The notes under the pieces were generated by a model. It saw only the letters and a program-made list of their open reading frames with translations, did no database searches and was not told the DNA's origin. A DNA stretch of 45,154 bases from contig NZ_JADOGI010000068.1 in the NCBI RefSeq assembly GCF_015645445.1, forward strand, positions 1 through 45,154, given 5' to 3'. Position numbers and translations under genes: made by a program. Shown here piece by piece: positions 1-8,524 of this stretch (position 1 is the first letter of the stretch; every line of letters begins with the position of its first letter). The DNA is from Nonomuraea cypriaca. GTDB lineage: Bacteria > Actinomycetota > Actinomycetes > Streptosporangiales > Streptosporangiaceae.

Positions 1-1038
1 GGCTGGGGCCGGGGTCTCGACGGGCATCGGGATCGGCCGCCACCAGCGCGGGTTGCTGGCGACGTACAGGCTGGTGCCGGTGCCGTACACGATGTCGCCG
101 TCGGCGGCCAGGCTGATGGGGTCGGTGCCCGCGGCCGTGATGCCCTTCGCGAGGTCGATGGTGTGCACCGTCAGCAGGGAGGTGCCGGTGTAGTCGGCGG
201 GGTGGCTGACCCGCTCGCAGGCGACCGTGTCCTTCCTGACGGCGCCGGACGCGTCGGTGATCTCGATCTCGGGCAGCCAGGCGTCGACGGGGGCCCGGCG
301 TACCGCCTCCTGGTTCGTCCGCAGGCGCTCGGCCTCCGAGGCGCCGTCCCTGGGCTGCGGGAGCATGATCTCCGGCTGGTCGCGCGTGACGATCCTGATC
401 GTGGAGCCGACCATCCTGGCGTCGACGTACGTGCCCCGGGGCTTGACCGTGCCCATGATCTTCGGCTCGCCCGCGAGGTCGACCAGCACGTATCGGGTGT
501 CGCCGATCGGTCCGATGGCCTTGTACATGATGTCGCCGCCCCGGAACAGCACCAGCGCGCGGTCCCCGGAGACCAGCAGGTCGGCGGGCGCGGCGGGCCG
601 GCCGTCCTGTGCCAGGTCGAGCGTGGCGGTGACCTTCCTGGTGGCGGTGTCGATGATCCGCAGGGTGCCGTCCGTGACCGTGATGACGCGGTTGCCGTCG
701 GTCTTGACCAGGTCGGGCTCGTCCACGCCGGCCTCGTGCACGTTCGTCGTGGAGTGGTCGGGTGCCTGCTTGGTCTGGGACGGGGACACCTCCGCCCTGG
801 CGGAGTCCTCCATCATCATGGGCATGGCGCCGCCGAAGCCCCACGGGCCGACGTTCTCCGCGGCCCGCTCGCGCAGCTCCGCCAGCAGGTCGTCACAGTC
901 GTTGTACGCGACCAGGCGGACCGCGCCGAGGCTCTGGGGCGGCGCCGATCCCTCCGACGAGGTCCCTCCAGAGGTGCAGGCGGCGGTGACGGCCGCGAGC
1001 GCCGCGGTGGTCACCGCCGTACGGATCAGCGTCTTCAT
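1..1038 (-). CDS. Secreted beta-propeller lipoprotein (partial, C-terminus beyond window)
   Basis: The frame is read from ATG at 1038 and stays open to the left edge, so about 346 N-terminal residues are seen. The N-terminus is a lipoprotein signal ending in AVTAAC (Cys about residue 21), followed by a Ser/Gly linker. About 100 residues in, the motif GVDEPDLVKTDG is the hallmark of the 'secreted protein with C-terminal beta-propeller' family (Beta_propel), and blade-like segments follow (VITVTDGTLRIID, RYVLVDLAGEPKIMG). It should be tethered outside the membrane; no enzymatic role is known. An in-frame GTG lies 12 bases upstream (1050). The gene starts only 20-32 bases after the kinase gene stop at 1071, so the two are probably co-transcribed. 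Confidence 0.8.
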   Translation of the reverse strand, partial: MKTLIRTAVTTAALAAVTAACTSGGTSSEGSAPPQSLGAVRLVAYNDCDDLLAELRERAAENVGPWGFGGAMPMMMEDSARAEVSPSQTKQAPDHSTTNVHEAGVDEPDLVKTDGNRVITVTDGTLRIIDTATRKVTATLDLAQDGRPAAPADLLVSGDRALVLFRGGDIMYKAIGPIGDTRYVLVDLAGEPKIMGTVKPRGTYVDARMVGSTIRIVTRDQPEIMLPQPRDGASEAERLRTNQEAVRRAPVDAWLPEIEITDASGAVRKDTVACERVSHPADYTGTSLLTVHTIDLAKGITAAGTDPISLAADGDIVYGTGTSLYVASNPRWWRPIPMPVETPAPA

Positions 1039-1070
1039 GACCTCATTCACGGCTGCGCGCGCCGGATGGT

Positions 1071-3203
1071 TCAGGAGACCCTGTCCGGATCGATGGTGAA
1101 GGCCGGGCTGAAGTCGATGTCGTCGGGCACTTCCAGCAGTTTCCTGAGCATCCTGCCGTTGAAGTCGATCACCTGGACGTCGTCGACGGTGTCGCTGTTG
1201 TCCTGTTCCCAGCAGTAGAGGTGGGTCTCGTCGTAGAAGCCGAGGACCTTGTTGCAGTCGGAGGTGAACTTGCGCAGGCGGTCGCCGGTGGCCGTGTCCC
1301 AGACGCAGTGGTCGCCGTCACCGCCGTTGGGGCAGTTCGTGACGAACTTCTTGCCCGAGGGCGAGAAGATATCCTGGGTGCCGGCCGACAGCGTGCCGAT
1401 GCCCGGCAGCGATCGCGTGACCTTGCCCTGGGCGTCGAAGAAGCGCAAACCGAGGTTCTTCTCGTCGCCGTAGACGTTGACCACGCCCTCGTCGGCGCCG
1501 TCGAAGCCGTAGGCCGTCTCGCGTACGGAGGTGTCATCGACCTCCACCGTGGTGGCCTCCTTCGCGGCCACGTCCACGAGGACGAAGCCCATGTAGGTCC
1601 AGTCGTCGTCGCCGGTCTTCTTCTCGATGTTGAGCAGGATCCGCGAACCGTCCTTCGACCAGGCCCTGATGCTGCTGATGAGCGGCTCCTTGACGGTCTT
1701 GATCGTCGTACGCTCGCCGGACTGCCGGTCGTTGATCACGATGAAGTCGAAGTCGTCCGAGCTGTAGCTCCGGCCCCTGGTCGCCAGATAGCGGCCGTCG
1801 GGCGAGACCATCGACTCCCAGTTCTCGGCATATTTCGTGAACGGGCCGCGCAGCGCTCCCCTGGCGTAGTCGATCCAGTCGTCCTCCTTCTCGTCGAGGA
1901 TCTCGTAGGAGGTCAGGACGATCGCGTCGTCGGGGTTCTCGTACAGCGAGATCGTGGTCGCCCCGGGGAGCCGCTTCTTGGTGCCCGTGCGCGGTACGGC
2001 CACCACGGTCCGCGACGGGGACCGGGACTGGGAGGCGGTCGGCGACGGGGACCTGGCCGGTGGTGAGGCCACGGATGCCCGGTCGATCTGGATGATCACG
2101 ACCACGCCGGCCAGCAGCAGCAACGCGACCGACACCGTGATGCCGACGATCAGCGGGGTCCTGCTCTTCCCTGAGGAGCCGTGGCCGCTCGGGCGGGTGG
2201 ACTGGTGGTAGGGCGCGGGCGGCGGCCACTGCTGGTGGGGCGGCGGCTGGACGTACCCGGAGTGCTGGACCGGACCTGAGTGCTGCACCGGGCCGGAGTG
2301 CTGCACCGGGCCCGAGTGCGGGGCTGAGGGGGATGCGAACGGCGGCGCGGGGGCCGCCTCCGCGGCGGCCTGCGCCAGCATGCCGGAGTTGGGGGTCGAG
2401 TGCTGCAGCAGGCGCATGATCACCTGCTCGGCGGTGGGCCGCTGCGCCGGGTCCTTGGACAGGCACGCGTTGACCACCTCACGCAGCGTCCCGTCCAGCA
2501 TGCCCAGGTCGGGATGCTGGTTGAGAACCCGGTTGATCACCGCGGGCATCGTGTCGCTGCCGAACGGCGCCCGCCCGGAAGCGGCGAAGACCATGGCGCT
2601 GGCCCACGAGAACATGTCGGCGGCCGGCCCGACCGTGTGTCCCATGACCTGCTCGGGCGGCATGTACGAGGGCGTCCCCACGACCATGCTGCTGATCGTC
2701 GACGTGGCGTTCAGCGCCCGCGCGATGCCGAAGTCGATCACCCGCGGCCCGTCGGCGCCGATGATCACGTTGGCCGGCTTGAAGTCGCGGTGCACGATGC
2801 CCGCCTGGTGGATGGCCGCCAGCGCGGTGGCCGTGCCGATGGCCAGCCGGTGCAGGGTGGACCCCGTACGCGGGCCCTCCTCCTGTACGACCTTCTGTAA
2901 CGAGGGGCCTTCGATGTACTCGCTGACGATGTAGGGGCGGTCCTGCTCGATCCCGGTGCCGAGCACCGCGGCGGTACAGAACGCCGCCACCTGCTGGGCC
3001 ACCTGGACCTCGCGCAGGAACCGCTCCACGCTCACCTGGTCGCCCGACAGGTCGGGCCGCAGCCACTTGACCGCCACGCGCGTGCCCGACGGGTCTTCGG
3101 CGAGGTAGACCACGCCCTGACCGCCCTCGCCGAGCCTGCCGAGGAGATCCAGCCCGGCCAGGCGCTGTGGATCTCCGGGTCGTAGCGGAGCGAAGGATGC
3201 CAT
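1071..3203 (-). CDS. Transmembrane Ser/Thr protein kinase with extracellular propeller-like domain
   Basis: A 710-residue protein. The cytoplasmic kinase domain (about residues 15-270) has a G-loop GRLGEGGQG, the VAVKW lysine (46), catalytic HRDFKPAN (Asp140), DFG at 157-159 and MPPEQ. A Pro/Gln-rich linker carries four HSGPVQ-type repeats (296-319), followed by one membrane helix (about 350-372) and a Ser/Pro stretch. The roughly 330-residue extracellular part has WD40-like blades (SPDGRYLATRG, WSKDGSRILLN) and no PASTA repeats. It probably senses an external signal and phosphorylates cytoplasmic Ser/Thr. ATG 3203 is preferred because an upstream TTG extension (3278) lies outside kinase homology. 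The downstream neighbour is a propeller lipoprotein that could be its partner. Confidence 0.9.
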   Translation of the reverse strand: MASFAPLRPGDPQRLAGLDLLGRLGEGGQGVVYLAEDPSGTRVAVKWLRPDLSGDQVSVERFLREVQVAQQVAAFCTAAVLGTGIEQDRPYIVSEYIEGPSLQKVVQEEGPRTGSTLHRLAIGTATALAAIHQAGIVHRDFKPANVIIGADGPRVIDFGIARALNATSTISSMVVGTPSYMPPEQVMGHTVGPAADMFSWASAMVFAASGRAPFGSDTMPAVINRVLNQHPDLGMLDGTLREVVNACLSKDPAQRPTAEQVIMRLLQHSTPNSGMLAQAAAEAAPAPPFASPSAPHSGPVQHSGPVQHSGPVQHSGYVQPPPHQQWPPPAPYHQSTRPSGHGSSGKSRTPLIVGITVSVALLLLAGVVVIIQIDRASVASPPARSPSPTASQSRSPSRTVVAVPRTGTKKRLPGATTISLYENPDDAIVLTSYEILDEKEDDWIDYARGALRGPFTKYAENWESMVSPDGRYLATRGRSYSSDDFDFIVINDRQSGERTTIKTVKEPLISSIRAWSKDGSRILLNIEKKTGDDDWTYMGFVLVDVAAKEATTVEVDDTSVRETAYGFDGADEGVVNVYGDEKNLGLRFFDAQGKVTRSLPGIGTLSAGTQDIFSPSGKKFVTNCPNGGDGDHCVWDTATGDRLRKFTSDCNKVLGFYDETHLYCWEQDNSDTVDDVQVIDFNGRMLRKLLEVPDDIDFSPAFTIDPDRVS
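2247..2318 (-). repeat. Four 18-bp tandem repeats encoding HSGPVQ in the kinase linker
   Basis: Four in-frame 18-nt units encode HSGPVQ three times and HSGYVQ once, in the juxtamembrane linker just before the transmembrane helix. Unit number could vary between strains by slippage without breaking the frame. Confidence 0.85.
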
Positions 3204-3240
3204 GAAGGGATTCTGTCCCCATGCCGGGGTTCCGTAAAAA

Positions 3241-3254
3241 TTACCAGTGGGTAA
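3241..3254. promoter_or_regulatory. Inverted repeat upstream of the kinase gene
   Basis: TTACC-AGTG-GGTAA is a perfect 5-bp-arm palindrome 38 bases upstream of the kinase ATG, in the only space left between that gene and the inserted TnpB element. It could be an operator. It is short, so a chance match is possible. Confidence 0.3.
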
Positions 3255-3420
3255 TGATGCGGAATCGCGTTGGAACAAGCGGTCACGAGCAGGGGGCTTT
3301 GACTTACATCCTCTCCTTGAGCATGGATACCGCCGCCTTCAGGCGTGGGCAGGAAACGCGACACGCCGCAGCATGGGAACATGCATGCGATTCCTTGGTC
3401 GGACACGTAGAGTGCTCGAC

Positions 3421-4527
3421 GTGGCACAGATCGTGAAGCGGGCGTACAAGTACCGCTTCTACCCCACCCCCGAGCAGGCGGCAGAACTGTCGCGCACGTT
3501 CGGCTGTGTCCGCCTCGTCTACAACCAAGCGCTGGAGGAACGCACCCGCGCCTACCGGATGGAAGGCCGCGGTGTCTCTTATGGGGAGTCGTCGGTGTGG
3601 CTGACGGCGTTGAAACGCAGCAGCGAGTACGCCTTCCTGGCGCAGGTGTCGTGCGTGCCGTTGCAGCAGGCGCTGCGGCATCTGCAGGCGGGGTTCGCGC
3701 ACTTCTTCGCCAAGCGGGCCCGGTATCCGGTGTTCAAGTCGCGCAAGAAGGCGCGGGCGTCGGCCGAGTACACCCGCTCCGGGTTCCGCTGGCGTGACGG
3801 CGCGTTGACGTTGGCCAAGATGGACGCGCCGCTGGCGATCGTGTGGTCGCGGCCCCTGCCGGACGGCGCGCAGCCGTCCACGGTCACGGTGTCGCGGGAC
3901 GCGGCCGGACGATGGTTCGTCTCCCTCCTCGTGCAGGAGAAGATCCGCCCGCTCGACCCCGCCGAGACCATGGTGGGGGTGGACGCGGGCGTCACCGCCC
4001 TGGTGACCCTGTCCACCGGCGAGAAGGTCACCAACCCCCGGCACGAGCGGCGTGATCGGCACAGGCTGGCCCGAGCGCAGCGGGCACTGGCCCGCAAGCA
4101 GCCGGGGTCGGGCAACCGGGCCAGGGCCCGGCTGAAGGTCGCGAAGGTGCATGCGCGGATCGTGGATCGCCGCCGTGACTTCCTGCACAAACTGTCCACC
4201 CGGCTTGTTCGCGAGAACCAAGTGATCGCCGTGGAGGACCTGACCATCCGCAACATGATCAAGAACCGCCGTCTGGCCCGCGCGATCTCCGACGCCTCCT
4301 GGCGGGAGCTGCGCACGATGCTGGCGTACAAAGCCCGCTGGTACGGGCGGACACTCGTCGCCGTGGACCGCTGGTTTCCCTCCTCGAAGCTGTGCTCGGC
4401 CTGCGGCACCGTCCAGGACGCGATGCCGCTGACCATCCGGGAGTGGGTGTGCGCCTGCGGCGCCTCCCATGACCGGGACACCAATGCGGCCCGTAACATT
4501 CTCGCCGCCGGGCTGGCGGAGAGCTGA
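3421..4527 (+). CDS. tnpB: RNA-guided endonuclease TnpB (OrfB) family protein
   Basis: 368 residues from GTG 3421 (a second in-frame GTG is at 3433). The start is set by homology: RAYKYRFYPTPEQ is the usual TnpB N-terminus. RuvC-like catalytic residues are all visible: VGVDAGV (Asp188), AVEDL (Glu272) and DRDTNAARN (Asp351-353). A zinc ribbon CSACG...CACG lies between the last two. TnpB cuts DNA at sites next to its TAM under guidance of an RNA made from the element's right end, which helps retain the element. The frame is full length and unbroken, so activity is plausible. The longer upstream ORF extension runs into the left-end hairpin and is not expected to be translated. Confidence 0.9.
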   Translation: MAQIVKRAYKYRFYPTPEQAAELSRTFGCVRLVYNQALEERTRAYRMEGRGVSYGESSVWLTALKRSSEYAFLAQVSCVPLQQALRHLQAGFAHFFAKRARYPVFKSRKKARASAEYTRSGFRWRDGALTLAKMDAPLAIVWSRPLPDGAQPSTVTVSRDAAGRWFVSLLVQEKIRPLDPAETMVGVDAGVTALVTLSTGEKVTNPRHERRDRHRLARAQRALARKQPGSGNRARARLKVAKVHARIVDRRRDFLHKLSTRLVRENQVIAVEDLTIRNMIKNRRLARAISDASWRELRTMLAYKARWYGRTLVAVDRWFPSSKLCSACGTVQDAMPLTIREWVCACGASHDRDTNAARNILAAGLAES

Positions 4528-4650
4528 AACGCCTGTGGAGCCGGCGTAAGACCCACCCAGCGCGAGCTGGACGGGCGGCCGGCGGCGAAGCAGGAAACCA
4601 GGCCCGCGAGGGCTGGAATCCCCCGGCTTCAGTCGTGGGGAGGAAGTCAA
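4528..4650 (+). ncRNA. Candidate omega (reRNA) scaffold at the TnpB element right end
   Basis: In TnpB elements the guide RNA scaffold overlaps the 3' end of tnpB and the right end, and the guide is read from the flank just outside. Here 123 bases lie between the tnpB stop and the terminal GTCAA. They are G+C rich, with inverted segments including the subterminal CCGGCTTCAGTCGTGG hairpin. The guide would start at about 4651. The scaffold 5' end, probably inside tnpB, cannot be placed by eye. Confidence 0.4.
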
Positions 4651-4856
4651 GGAGATTCGTTACGCCCCTCGTCCTCGCCCCCGGCGAACGGGTCCGGCTG
4701 ACCTGATCCGGTCTTGTGGCGCCGCTCTCGGCCCGAACGGATGCTGTTGGAGCCTGGGCTCGGGTGGATGGGCGCGGCTTGATCGGGGCCCGTTCGGGCG
4801 TGCGCTTCGGGCGAACGGGGGCGGCGTGGCGTCGTGGGGCCTGACAGGGTGGAGGG

Positions 4857-6014
4857 GTGAGCTGGAACGCGCGAGCCCTTGATGTGCTGGCGGCGGGTGA
4901 GCCGACGCCGCTGATCGACTTTCCGGTGGCGGCTCCCGGGATCAGGCTGCTGGTGAAGGACGAGTCCGCGCAGCCGACCGGGAGTCTGCGACACCGGCAC
5001 GCCAGGGCGCTGTTCCGCCAGGCCATCCTCGACGGGCTGGTCACCGAGGGCACGACGGTCGTGGAGGCGACGGGCGGCAACGCGGCCGTGGCGCAGGCGT
5101 GGTTCGCCCGGCGGCTCGGCCTGCCGTACATCGTGGTCATGCCGGGCCGGCGAAGTGAGGCGCGGGCGCGGGCGGTGGAGGCGCTGGGCGGCGAGTGCCG
5201 GTTCGTGACGCCGCCACTGGCGATCTACGATGCGGCGCGCGCGATCGAGGGCCACTTCCTGGACCAGTTCGGGCGGGCGGCGCGGCACGACCTGGCTGAG
5301 GAGCTGTTCGCGCAGGTCCAGCCCGACTGGGTGGTGACGGGCGCGGGCACGGGCGCCACCTCGGCCACCCTCGGCGCGAGCCGCCCGCCCCAATCGCCGC
5401 CCCAATCGCCGTCCCAATCACCGAGCCGATCGACGCCCCAATCGCCGTCCCAACCGCCCCAACCGACGACCCGGCCGACGACTCAACCGCCCCAACCGAC
5501 GACCCGGCCGACGACCCGGCCGATCCAGCCGATGACCCGACTGACGAGCCCACCGCCTGGGATCCCCACGCATGGGGTGTCGTGCCGGGTCGCGGTGGCA
5601 GACCCCGAAAATTCGGCATATTTCCCGGGATGGACGCTCGACGTGCCCGACTACGCGACCGGGATGCCATCCAGGATCGAGGGCATCGGGCGGCCCAGGA
5701 TGGAGCCCGGGTTCCGGCCCGACCTCGTCGACCTCGTCATCCCCGTACCCGACGCGGCCAGTGTGGCGGCGGCCAGGCACCTCAGGGAGGTCACCGGGCG
5801 GCCGGTGGGCGGTTCGTCGGGCACCGCGCTCTGGGCGGCCCTGGAGCTGGTCGAGCGCATGCGTGCCAGGGGTGAGAGCGGCCTGGTGGTCTCACTGCTC
5901 GGCGACGCGGCCGAGCGACATCTGGCCACCATCCACCATGACGAGTGGGCCGCAGAAAGAGGCCTCGATGCCGAGCGCTACACAGGCGAGCTACGGCGGC
6001 GCACCGGCGTATAA
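4857..6014 (+). CDS. Cds1/cysteine-synthase-like PLP-fold protein lacking the PLP lysine
   Basis: 385 residues resembling the Cds1-type cysteine desulfhydrase branch of fold-II PLP enzymes. Recognisable parts are LLVKDESAQPTGSL (33-45 region), VVEATGGNAAVAQAWFARRLGLP, a TGAGTGATSATLG phosphate-binding loop, ADPENSAYF and VGGSSGTALWAAL. The position normally filled by the Schiff-base lysine (GSLKHR in the family) is Arg45 here (codon CGA at 4989-4991). Just after the glycine loop, about 60 residues of Pro/Gln/Ser/Thr repeats are inserted in frame. Both changes argue against normal catalysis, yet the frame stays open to a family-like C-terminus. The GTG start overlaps closely with GGAGG, so a slightly later start is possible. 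Confidence 0.75.
   Translation: MSWNARALDVLAAGEPTPLIDFPVAAPGIRLLVKDESAQPTGSLRHRHARALFRQAILDGLVTEGTTVVEATGGNAAVAQAWFARRLGLPYIVVMPGRRSEARARAVEALGGECRFVTPPLAIYDAARAIEGHFLDQFGRAARHDLAEELFAQVQPDWVVTGAGTGATSATLGASRPPQSPPQSPSQSPSRSTPQSPSQPPQPTTRPTTQPPQPTTRPTTRPIQPMTRLTSPPPGIPTHGVSCRVAVADPENSAYFPGWTLDVPDYATGMPSRIEGIGRPRMEPGFRPDLVDLVIPVPDAASVAAARHLREVTGRPVGGSSGTALWAALELVERMRARGESGLVVSLLGDAAERHLATIHHDEWAAERGLDAERYTGELRRRTGV
5389..5565 (+). repeat. Low-complexity insert of degenerate short repeats within the PLP-enzyme gene
   Basis: A run built from related short units such as CCCCAATCGCCG and CCGACGACCCGG, encoding PPQSPSQ- and QPTTRPT-like sequence. It interrupts a conserved fold-II domain between the glycine-rich loop and the ADPENS strand and keeps the reading frame. 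Confidence 0.8.
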
Positions 6015-6025
6015 GCGCCGCGGCG

Positions 6026-6044
6026 GCGTCTCACGTGTAGACGC
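6026..6044. terminator. Hairpin between convergent genes
   Basis: GCGTCT-CACGTGT-AGACGC forms a perfect 6-bp stem 12 bases after the PLP-enzyme stop and before the convergent GNAT gene end. There is no T tract, which is common for actinomycete terminators. Three tandem GGCGTGCG octamers follow near 6064-6088. Confidence 0.4.
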
Positions 6045-6127
6045 GGCGTGCGGCGGCGCGCAGGCGTGCGGGCGTGCGGGCGTGCGGTGCTGTGGCGGCG
6101 CGCTGGGGCTGCAGTGATGGTTTTGGG

Positions 6128-6880
6128 TCAGGTTAGGGGGTGGGTGATCCAGACGTTGGGTTCCACGTAGACGGCGTTGTTGTGGGTCAGGTCGCAGTGC
6201 ACGGGGGTGAGTGCGCCGGGTACCTCGATCGGTCCTGTGCGGTCGAACGGGACGCCGCTCCACCGCTGCCACTCCTCAAGCGTCCCGGCGATCACCATCG
6301 AGCGCGGCGCCACCTTGACGATCTTGCCGCCCGCTCGCACGTGCACGCGCAGCCAGGCGTCGTGGGGCAGGCCGTCGGGGCGGGTCCTGAAGGCGTACTC
6401 GCTCATGGGGGTGTGTGGTTCGAGGTGTTTGAGGTTGGGTCTGACCGGGGCCACGAGCTCGGCGTATCCGAGGCGGGCGGCGTGGTCGCGCATCGCGGCC
6501 AGCATCAGCGCGGACAGCCCTTTGCCCTGCAGGTCGCGGCGTACGGTGATCTCCAGCGCCGAGACGCAGCCGGGGCGCCGGCCGCGCTCGCGGGTCAGCC
6601 AGCCCCGCCGCACCACGCCGTCCCAGCCGTCGTCGGGCAGCTCCGCCCCGCTCACGAGGAAGGGGATCATGCAGCCCCGCGCCACCAGCCGGCCGGGCTC
6701 CGCGTCGTCGTCGGCCACCAGCACGTGCTCGGAGTGGGTCGTGGTGGCGAACGGGTAGAAAAGATCGGCGATCGGGTCGTTCAGCGCGAACTCCGGCCAC
6801 GTGGTGTCCATGTCGAACAACGTCGCCGCGAAGTCGGGACGCTCCGCGAGCGTCGTGATCCGGAGGGCCATGCGGCACAT
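6128..6880 (-). CDS. GNAT family N-acetyltransferase
   Basis: 250 residues from ATG 6880, which has GGGCGGA about 8 bases upstream; an alternative ATG is at 6871. The core acetyl-CoA motif A is VRRDLQGKGLSALMLAAMRDHAARLG, preceded by an acidic/hydrophobic strand (CVSALEITVR). The C-terminal third (residues about 180-250) adds a ligand-side extension of unknown role. The substrate cannot be inferred. It is divergent from the DUF885 gene with a 68-bp shared upstream region. A 57-bp piece of its 3' part (6214-6270) recurs at 12955-13011. Confidence 0.8.
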   Translation of the reverse strand: MCRMALRITTLAERPDFAATLFDMDTTWPEFALNDPIADLFYPFATTTHSEHVLVADDDAEPGRLVARGCMIPFLVSGAELPDDGWDGVVRRGWLTRERGRRPGCVSALEITVRRDLQGKGLSALMLAAMRDHAARLGYAELVAPVRPNLKHLEPHTPMSEYAFRTRPDGLPHDAWLRVHVRAGGKIVKVAPRSMVIAGTLEEWQRWSGVPFDRTGPIEVPGALTPVHCDLTHNNAVYVEPNVWITHPLT

Positions 6881-6948
6881 TGTCACATTCCGCCCCACCT
6901 GTACGCGCGCCATTAACCTGGGCGAAGACCTGCGCTACCGTCGGCGGA

Positions 6949-8442
6949 ATGACGGAACTTGACCCCAGGCTGCGGGCCATCACCGACCTGACCGTGGCCG
7001 AGGCGCGCGAGGGCGGCGGCAGGCACGAATACGACGGCCGCATCCAGGACCTGTCGCCAGAAGGAGTGCGTACCGGGCTGGCCCGGCTCGGCGAGGGACC
7101 CGCGCCGGCCGATCCGCACGACGCCGAGCACCTGAGGGTGTTCGAGGAGAGCCTGCGTTTCCAGCTCGGCGAGCTGGCACTGCACAGGAAGAACCCGCTG
7201 CTCCACCTCTCGAACCTCGACCTCGCCTGCTACGACCGCGACTACGGCCCCGAGGCGGAGCGCGCCGCGGCCAGGGCGGCCCACCTCATGCTCTGGCCGG
7301 ACGCCGTACGCTGCGCGCTCGACTCGCTCGACCAGGTCGCCGCGCCCGTCGCGACGTCGCTGCTCGGCGCGGCGAAGGGATTGTCGGCCGGGGTCACGGA
7401 CGCGACGGCGCTGGAGGCACACGGCCGGCTCGTCGCCCACCTCGAACGCGCCGCGGCGGAGGGCGACCCCGACCCCTCGCTCGGCGGCGACGCGCTGGCC
7501 AGGCTGATGGGCACGTCCGAGGGGCTGCCGGTGGACCTGGGCAGCCTGGCCGAGCGGGCCGACGCCGAGCGCGACCGGCTCCTGGCGCTGCTCGCGGAGT
7601 CGTGCGACAAACTGGGGGAGAAGGGGCGGGCGCCCCTGGACGTCGTACGGGAGCTGGTCAAGGATCATCCGGACGCCGACGGGGTGATCGAGGCGGCCAG
7701 GGTCGGCACCGAGAAGGCCATCGCGTTCACCCGCGAGAAGGACCTCGTGCCCTACCACGACGGGGAATGCCTGGTCGGGCTGGCTCCGGAGTCGCGCCGC
7801 TGGGCGATGGCCATGATGGCGTGGAACTCGCCGGGCGAGCCCGAGGGACCGTCGTGGTACTACATCACGCCGCCGGACTCGTCCTGGCCGGAGCGGGACC
7901 AGGAGGAGTGGCTGGAGGTCTTCAGCCGTACGACGCTGCCGGCGATCAACGTACACGAGGTCGCGCCTGGGCACTTCTCGCACGCCAGGGCCATGCGGCG
8001 GGCGCCGTCGGAGGTGCGGCGGCTGCTGCAGTCCATGGCGTTCGTGGAGGGGTGGGCCCACTACGCCGAGGAGCTCTGCGTCGAGGAGGGCTTCGAGGCC
8101 GGCGACCCGCGCTTTGAGATCGGCGTGTGGGTTGAGGCGTTGATCAGGGTCACGCGGCTGGCCTGCGCGATCGGCGTACATACCGGGCAGATGACCGTGG
8201 AGGACGGTGCCAGGCGCTTCGAGTCCGACACGCATCTGGCGGGTCCCGCGGCGTTGTCCGAGGCTCGGCGGGCGTCGTTCGACCCCACGTACGGGCGCTA
8301 CACCTGGGGCAAGCTGCTCATCCTGGACCTGCGTGAGCGGCTCCGCCAGGAATGGGGCGCGGCCTTCACCCTGCAGCGCTTCCACAAGGCGCTGCTCGAT
8401 CTCGGCGCCCCACCCCTGGGCCTGCTCGGCAACGTCAAGTAA
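6949..8442 (+). CDS. DUF885 family protein (putative metallopeptidase-like hydrolase)
   Basis: 497 residues from ATG 6949. An in-frame upstream extension to 6880 would overlap the divergent gene's start and is not needed. The C-terminal half has the DUF885 signatures: NVHEVAPGH, a HExxPGH zinc-site-like motif near nt 7951-7974, then EGWAHYAEEL near 8050 and a conserved Arg/Tyr-rich end (PTYGRYTWGK). The N-terminal half is helical. Family members are considered zinc-dependent peptidase-like hydrolases; the substrate is unknown. No signal peptide is seen, so it is cytoplasmic. Confidence 0.85.
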   Translation: MTELDPRLRAITDLTVAEAREGGGRHEYDGRIQDLSPEGVRTGLARLGEGPAPADPHDAEHLRVFEESLRFQLGELALHRKNPLLHLSNLDLACYDRDYGPEAERAAARAAHLMLWPDAVRCALDSLDQVAAPVATSLLGAAKGLSAGVTDATALEAHGRLVAHLERAAAEGDPDPSLGGDALARLMGTSEGLPVDLGSLAERADAERDRLLALLAESCDKLGEKGRAPLDVVRELVKDHPDADGVIEAARVGTEKAIAFTREKDLVPYHDGECLVGLAPESRRWAMAMMAWNSPGEPEGPSWYYITPPDSSWPERDQEEWLEVFSRTTLPAINVHEVAPGHFSHARAMRRAPSEVRRLLQSMAFVEGWAHYAEELCVEEGFEAGDPRFEIGVWVEALIRVTRLACAIGVHTGQMTVEDGARRFESDTHLAGPAALSEARRASFDPTYGRYTWGKLLILDLRERLRQEWGAAFTLQRFHKALLDLGAPPLGLLGNVK

Positions 8443-8524
8443 CGCGCCTGGCGCCCCATGAACGGCGTCGCTGGGTCTGGGTGGGGTGGATCATGTAGCG
8501 TCGGGGGCCAGGGAGGTTGTGGTT

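Larger units (their letters stand above)
3304..4650 (+). mobile_element. Solo-tnpB IS200/IS605-type element
   Basis: The boundaries are inferred from structure. TTGAC (3299-3303) matches the kind of pentamer used as IS605-group target and TnpB TAM. The right end runs through CCCCGGCTTCAGTCGTGGGG to a terminal GTCAA (4646-4650). Both ends hold a similar subterminal imperfect hairpin: CCGCCTTCAGGCGTGGG near 3330-3346 and CCGGCTTCAGTCGTGGG near 4623-4639. No inverted terminal repeats or target duplication are seen, as expected for single-strand transposition. There is no tnpA, so movement would need a Y1 transposase supplied in trans. It sits about 100 bases upstream of the kinase start and 0.2 kb before the PLP enzyme gene. 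Confidence 0.75.

Noticed and set aside
3304..4650. Long minus-strand frame across the TnpB element
   Set aside because: It is a G+C-driven shadow of tnpB with Arg/Pro/Gly-rich content and no domain.
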